A stretch of 64,000 nt of DNA, from contig NZ_CP089518.1 in assembly GCF_025917685.1 (NCBI RefSeq), forward strand, positions 312,501-376,500. The letters run 5' to 3'. The notes under the pieces were generated by a model, which saw only the letters and a program-made list of their open reading frames with translations, searched no databases and was not told where the DNA came from. This document shows, in pieces, positions 59,766-64,000 of this stretch (positions are counted from its first letter, which is position 1; each line of letters opens with the position of its first letter). The stretch comes from Bacillus cereus. Its GTDB lineage: Bacteria; Bacillota; Bacilli; Bacillales; Bacillaceae_G. Both the position numbers and the translations under genes were made by a program.

Positions 59766-61043
59766 ATGATGATAAAAATTGCAGTTGTCGGTTCAAAAGA
59801 GTTTATAAAGAATCTTTTACCTATTGCGCATAAACTAGAAGAAATAGAAATTGATCCATATATTTACCTTCATCCGGCAGAATCTTCTGAACTATTAAAG
59901 CGTTTAAAGCCTTGCGATGTCATCTTTTTCTCAGGTGCTTTACCTTATTATATGGCAAAAGAAATAAGAGAACAATTACGAATTCCAAGTACGTACTTGC
60001 AGCAAGACGAGACAACTGTCGCATCTTCACTTCTTTCTGTCATGTACCATCAAAGTATTCAGCCACATAAAATTTCAATCGATTTAGTAGACCGCTCGTT
60101 TATTACGAATGTGTTCCATGATATCGGTATAAAAGAAAGTCCACAAGTGTTGGATTATGAAAATATGCTGTGGAGTAAAGATGAAATAAATAGAGTCATT
60201 GATTTTCATGTAGCTAAATATCAATCTGGAGCAGCTCATTTAGCTTTAACTAGTATTCACGCTGTCTACGACGAACTTCAAAAAATAGGTGTTCCTTCAG
60301 AGCGTATGATAGATCCGACACAATCAATTATACAAGGGTTAAAAGGTGCAAAAATAAAAGCTGAGTTAGCAAAAAGCCATTCAGCTACTGTTGGTGCTTG
60401 TATTATATCCTTTATAGAGTTACAAGAAAGCTCGCTTGAACAATTAAATGTGATTTCGAAAGAATTACGTGGTTCATTTAAACAAGTTGACGAAATGACA
60501 TTTATTTTGTATACAACTCGTGGTGATATTGAATCGAGTATAAAAACAAATATGATAGCTCGTTTATTTACGAATATAGAAGGAGCGGTATCTATTGGAT
60601 TTGGTTACGGAAAAACAGTAAATGAAGCGGAACAAAATGCAAAAATCGCTAAAGGTTTCGCAAAGAATAATCCGATAGAACGCTGTTTTTATATACTAAC
60701 AAGTGATAAAAAATTATTTGGTCCGTTCCCGAAAGAGCAGAGAGTACAAAGTTTGAAAAATGATAACCCTGAATTAATGAAAATAGCGAAGGAAACGAAG
60801 CTTAGTCCTGCAAACTTGTCAAAAATTATTCAATTTAGTCAATCACATCCGTCATTGAAGTTTACAGCGGCAGATCTTTCTGAATACTTACAAGTGACTC
60901 GGCGATCAACAGAAAGGTTATTAAAGAAACTAGTTGATTATGGGTATGCTCATATTTGCGGCGAGGAAATGCCCTATCAACAAGGACGTCCTCGCGCAAT
61001 ATATGAGCTGAATTTACCGATGTATTCGTTTCAAAAATTTTAA
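59766..61043 (+). CDS. transcriptional regulator with GGDEF/GTP-cyclohydrolase-III-like middle domain and winged HTH
   Basis: A 425-aa protein of three parts. Residues 1-130: a Rossmann-like sensor segment (IKIAVVGSKEFIKNLLPIA, FFSGALPYYMAKE). Residues about 210-310: a nucleotidyl-cyclase-like fold with GAVSIGFGYGKTVNEAEQNA, as in degenerate GGDEF or GTP cyclohydrolase III-like domains, without a GGDEF motif. Residues 345-425: winged HTH (LKFTAADLSEYLQVTRRSTERLLKKL). Placed between the racemase operon and the NhaC/M20 genes, it probably controls them. Its stop overlaps the convergent NhaC stop (TTAA), leaving no room for a terminator. Confidence 0.8.
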   Translation: MMIKIAVVGSKEFIKNLLPIAHKLEEIEIDPYIYLHPAESSELLKRLKPCDVIFFSGALPYYMAKEIREQLRIPSTYLQQDETTVASSLLSVMYHQSIQPHKISIDLVDRSFITNVFHDIGIKESPQVLDYENMLWSKDEINRVIDFHVAKYQSGAAHLALTSIHAVYDELQKIGVPSERMIDPTQSIIQGLKGAKIKAELAKSHSATVGACIISFIELQESSLEQLNVISKELRGSFKQVDEMTFILYTTRGDIESSIKTNMIARLFTNIEGAVSIGFGYGKTVNEAEQNAKIAKGFAKNNPIERCFYILTSDKKLFGPFPKEQRVQSLKNDNPELMKIAKETKLSPANLSKIIQFSQSHPSLKFTAADLSEYLQVTRRSTERLLKKLVDYGYAHICGEEMPYQQGRPRAIYELNLPMYSFQKF

Positions 61044-62461
61044 GCTTCTAGTTGAGCTTTCTGTTTTTTCAGTAGTTCTGCTTTTTCAATGTCTGATAGT
61101 TTCGTAATTGTGAGACCCGTTATACCGTAAATGATTGAGATAATAGGTACGATGAAATTCAATATAGCATAAGGAGCATATTCGAATGCGCCAACTCCAA
61201 GTGTTGCGAGTATAAATACACCACATGTATTCCAAGGTACGAAAACAGAAGTTAATGTTCCACCATCTTCTAATGCTCTGGATAAGTTTTTAGAATGTAG
61301 TCCTTTTTCTGTGTATGCATTTGCATACATTCTTGAAGGAACAACAATCGAAATATATTGTTCAGAGCAAGTAAGGTTTGTTGCAAAGCAAGATGCGATA
61401 GTAGAAGCGATAAGTCCTTTTGCTGATGTCGCTAATTTCAAAATTTGATTTACAATTGCACGGAGAATACCAGTATGTTCTAGTACTCCGCCGAACGTCA
61501 TAGCGACAATGGTCATAGAAACTGTGTTCATCATCGAATCCAAGCCACCGCGGTTAAATAGTTCGTCTACTAGCTTGTTTCCAGTGTCTATGACAAATCC
61601 ATTTTGGAGTGCGCCGACAGCTGATGAGACAGAACCACCTTGAATAAAGACTTGTGATAAAAATCCTAAAATAATACCGACGAGAATAGCTGGTATAGCA
61701 GGAACCTTTTTAGCGACCAATACCATAACGACTACGGGTATGATTAATAGGAAAGGCGAGATAACAAAATTTTGTTGCAATACTTGTAATGTTTGATCGA
61801 TGCTTTTTGCATCAATATTGTTATCGCCGAAGTTTCTTCCTAAGAAAGCATAAACGATAAGAGTAATAATTAAACCTGGAATTGTAGTAAATAACATATG
61901 ACGAATATGTGTGAATAAATCTGTATTTGTTAATCCTGCGGCTAAGTTTGTCGTGTCTGAAAGCGGTGACATTTTATCGCCGAAATAAGAACCGGAAATT
62001 ATAGCACCGGCAACCATTGGAGCTGGAATTCCCATACTTAGACCAATTCCCATTCCTGCAACACCAATTGTCCCCATTGTAGACCAAGAGCTACCAATAG
62101 CTAATGCAACAATAGAACAAATAATTGTAATTGAAACTAAAAATAGTGATGGAGTTAAAAGATTTAAACCGTAATAAATCATTGTTGCGACGATTCCGCC
62201 GCCAATCCAAGCACCGATCGTTAAACCTACAAGAATAATGATAACGATAGCGGGTAATGCGAGGCGAATTCCTTTATACATTGCTTCTTCAATGTCGTTC
62301 CATTTATAACCGTAACGCCAGGCAACGATAGAAGCAACGGTTGTACCGATAATAAGTGGGACGTGAGGGCTTTGTTTTAATACAACAATTGTAACCATCA
62401 TAACTGCAACTGTAACGATAACAGGGATCATTGCTACGCCAAAAGGTATTTCTTTTTTCAT
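61040..62461 (-). CDS. NhaC-family Na+/H+ antiporter-like transporter
   Basis: A 473-aa membrane protein with about eleven helices of the NhaC family: GSWSTMGTIGVAGMGIG, GAIISGSYFGDKMSPLSDTTNLAAGL-type region (here around residues 155-180) and the SEQYISIVVPSRMY segment. Some NhaC homologues exchange amino-acid-derived acids or lysine/arginine-type solutes instead of ions; in this setting import of a substrate for the racemase pathway is possible. ATG at 62461 with GGAGG; a start five codons earlier overlaps the ribosome site. Stops overlap those of the regulator by four bases. Confidence 0.87.
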   Translation of the reverse strand: MKKEIPFGVAMIPVIVTVAVMMVTIVVLKQSPHVPLIIGTTVASIVAWRYGYKWNDIEEAMYKGIRLALPAIVIIILVGLTIGAWIGGGIVATMIYYGLNLLTPSLFLVSITIICSIVALAIGSSWSTMGTIGVAGMGIGLSMGIPAPMVAGAIISGSYFGDKMSPLSDTTNLAAGLTNTDLFTHIRHMLFTTIPGLIITLIVYAFLGRNFGDNNIDAKSIDQTLQVLQQNFVISPFLLIIPVVVMVLVAKKVPAIPAILVGIILGFLSQVFIQGGSVSSAVGALQNGFVIDTGNKLVDELFNRGGLDSMMNTVSMTIVAMTFGGVLEHTGILRAIVNQILKLATSAKGLIASTIASCFATNLTCSEQYISIVVPSRMYANAYTEKGLHSKNLSRALEDGGTLTSVFVPWNTCGVFILATLGVGAFEYAPYAILNFIVPIISIIYGITGLTITKLSDIEKAELLKKQKAQLEA

Positions 62462-62515
62462 AAACTGCCTCCTCATTATGCATGTTTGTATTTTTAGAAT
62501 TGTCGCAAAATAGAC

Positions 62516-62534
62516 GTTATTAAATTATAATAAC
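62516..62534. promoter_or_regulatory. inverted repeat in the NhaC/M20 divergent region
   Basis: GTTATTA (62516-62522) and TAATAAC (62528-62534) are perfect arms about AATTA, 55 bp upstream of the NhaC start. The left arm is in GACGTTA, which also occurs before the regulator gene. Confidence 0.4.
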
Positions 62535-62737
62535 TAAAAACTGATATGAGCGTCAATAAAAAACAGAAAATAAGGAATGTTCTATCGTTATGAAGTGAGT
62601 GGAAATAAGTTGTCGATCGTATTTAAAAATAAACAATTGACTTTTTTCTTAAAATTCAATATGTTCATAAAAACATCTGTTTTTCATAAGTATAATTAAC
62701 CTGAATGGTTTTGGAATTTGGGAAGGAGAATGTAGCT

Positions 62738-63853
62738 TTGAAAACATTAGAACTACAAGAGCGTTTAACTGAAATTTTTCAGCATTTACATGAAAACCCT
62801 GAAGTGAGTTGGAAAGAGTATGAAACGACAGCGTATATTACTAACTTTTTAAAAGAAGAAGGAATTTCATATAAAATATTTGATGATTGCCCAGGCGTGA
62901 TTGCTGAAATCGGAAGCGGGAATCCAGTTATTGCGATTCGTGCCGATATGGATGCACTTTGGCAAGAAGTGGACGGAGAGTTTAAAGCGAATCATTCATG
63001 TGGTCACGATGCTCATATGACAATTGTGATGGGGCTTATTTTACAATTGAAAAATATGAGATGGGATAGCGGTACTGTTAGATTTATTTTTCAGCCGGCA
63101 GAGGAAAAAGGAAATGGTTCTTTAAAGATGGTAGAGAAGGGTGCTGTGGATGATGCGGATTTCCTATTCGGTGTTCATTTAAGGCCGATTGAAGAACTGC
63201 CTTTGAAACAAGCCGCCCCATCTATTCGTCACGGAGCAGCAGGATTTTTAGAAGGGGTGATTCACGGAGATGATGCACATGGGGCACGCCCGCATCAAGG
63301 GATAAATGCAATTGATGTCATCACGATGATTAATATTGGATTGAAAAATATATGGCTACCACCGCAGACGTCGTATTCTGTTAAGATGACGAGATGTCAA
63401 GCTGGTGGTGATAATCTAAATATTATTCCAGGTAACGGCCATTTTAGTTTAGATGTAAGAGCAGAAAATAACATATTACTAAATGAATTAAAGCAAAAAA
63501 TAGAGCAAGTAATTCAGTCAGCTGAATCAATGGGATCTAAACTTTCTTATGAGTGGATTGATCTTGCACCAGGAGCTGAAGTGTCAGAAGAAGCTGAGCG
63601 CTTTATGCGTAAAGGTATTCTTGAAGTGTATGGGGAAGAGGGATGTACTGGACCATTGTATACGACAGGAAGCGATGATTTCCATTACTACACAGTGAAG
63701 AGACCACATTTAAAAGCTGTCATGCTTGGACTAGGGGCAAACCTACAACCTGGATTACACCATCCGTATATGAAGTTTGATCATTCTTGCATAATGGATG
63801 GAGTAGAAATATTGAAACAAACTGTATTGAAAGTATTAGAAAACAGGGGCTAG
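62738..63853 (+). CDS. M20-family amidohydrolase (possible N-succinyl-amino acid desuccinylase)
   Basis: A 371-aa metal-dependent amidohydrolase. Metal and catalytic motifs: AIRADMDALWQE (Asp69/Asp71 region), SCGHDAHM with Cys88 and His90 as usual in the aminoacylase/hippuricase branch, FQPAEEKGNG with Glu122/Glu123, and GSDDFHYYT. The lid domain is about 180-290. It starts with TTG at 62738 behind GGGAAGGAG; the upstream ATG overlaps the ribosome site. With the racemase and GNAT nearby, desuccinylation of N-succinyl amino acids is plausible. Confidence 0.85.
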   Translation: MKTLELQERLTEIFQHLHENPEVSWKEYETTAYITNFLKEEGISYKIFDDCPGVIAEIGSGNPVIAIRADMDALWQEVDGEFKANHSCGHDAHMTIVMGLILQLKNMRWDSGTVRFIFQPAEEKGNGSLKMVEKGAVDDADFLFGVHLRPIEELPLKQAAPSIRHGAAGFLEGVIHGDDAHGARPHQGINAIDVITMINIGLKNIWLPPQTSYSVKMTRCQAGGDNLNIIPGNGHFSLDVRAENNILLNELKQKIEQVIQSAESMGSKLSYEWIDLAPGAEVSEEAERFMRKGILEVYGEEGCTGPLYTTGSDDFHYYTVKRPHLKAVMLGLGANLQPGLHHPYMKFDHSCIMDGVEILKQTVLKVLENRG

Positions 63854-63871
63854 AAAGCTCCTGTTTTTTTG
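63840..63871 (+). terminator. M20 gene terminator
   Basis: AACAGG(G)GCT / AGC(T)CCTGTT with an AGAA loop and T7, overlapping the last codons. Confidence 0.85.
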
Positions 63872-63880
63872 TAGGAATTT

Positions 63881-63931
63881 GTCGTTAAGTCAATATATTC
63901 GATTTTGCGACGATATAATTTCACGTACCAA
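63881..63931. repeat. intergenic repeat, single unit (related to 57681-57771)
   Basis: GTCGTTAAGTCAATATATTCG...GCGACGATATAATTTCACGTACCAA: the same left and right borders as the tandem copy at 57681-57771, but one unit long. Beyond it, TATAAT (63967-63972) and GGGAGC near 63991 suggest the promoter and ribosome site of a gene just outside the window. Confidence 0.55.
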
Positions 63932-64000
63932 TCAATTTGATAAAAATGAGCATTCAGTACGTGGTGTATAATAATAGTAATATTTCTTAATGGGAGCAAA

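Overview
The window is chromosomal DNA from a low-GC Gram-positive, almost certainly a member of the Bacillus cereus group (cereus/thuringiensis/anthracis). Evidence: the 12-gene purEKBCSQLFMNHD operon directly behind an rRNA operon, the pcrB-pcrA-ligA-camS and gatCAB-dgkB blocks, a sigma-54 type gabT-gabR-permease-gabD cluster, a gene matching the N-succinyl-Arg/Lys racemase characterised from B. cereus, strong AGGAGG-type ribosome sites and frequent TTG/GTG starts. There is no phage, plasmid, IS element or CRISPR array; most of the window is core genome.

Layout. 1-1.7 kb: 3' part of 23S rRNA, 5S rRNA and terminator. 1.7-15.7 kb: a small membrane protein, then a PurR-box-like operator, promoter, guanine riboswitch, terminator and the whole de novo IMP operon, broken by three hairpin-containing gaps (purB/purC, purF/purM, purH/purD); the last gap holds a tandem pair of 157-bp repeats. 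15.7-17.4 kb (minus): an SPFH membrane protein with a 54-aa ribbon-helix-helix protein and a 30-bp palindrome upstream, and a YgaP-like protein. 17.6-24.7 kb: pcrB, pcrA, ligA, camS and a TauE/SafE permease. 24.7-30.4 kb: rocA, a possible small RNA, an isochorismatase-like hydrolase, and metNIQ behind a SAM riboswitch. 30.4-33.4 kb: an HXXEE membrane protein, an ArsA-like ATPase with a small partner, a MarR regulator and a YiaAB protein. 33.5-38.1 kb: gatCAB, then dgkB behind a long leader with small ORFs. 38.3-45.3 kb: a HAD phosphatase, the GABA cluster and an SMR transporter. 45.4-53.3 kb: aminopeptidase, deacetylase lipoprotein, small proteins, a nucleoside transporter behind a second guanine riboswitch, rlmCD and a tRNA-dihydrouridine synthase. 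53.4-57.6 kb: an intergenic repeat, a soluble GAF/PAS histidine kinase, a frameshifted gene remnant, a DUF1456 protein and a YgjP-type metallopeptidase. 57.8-63.9 kb: a putative N-succinyl amino-acid cluster (acetyltransferase-fold enzyme, racemase, regulator, NhaC antiporter, M20 hydrolase).

How the genes work together. Purine supply is controlled at two loci by the same ligand class: both the pur operon and the nucleoside transporter carry C74-type (guanine) aptamers with terminators. Methionine uptake is controlled by an S-box. GABA use is set by a PAS-AAA+ activator beside a -24/-12 promoter. The last cluster looks like a route that succinylates, racemises and desuccinylates basic amino acids.

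No clearly new large system was found. The best leads are a PurF that lacks one of the four Fe-S cysteines, an SPFH/RHH operon with a strong candidate operator, an ArsA/MarR locus with three copies of a 13-bp operator, dgkB apparently translated only by coupling to a 23-codon ORF, and two intergenic repeat families with modular structure.
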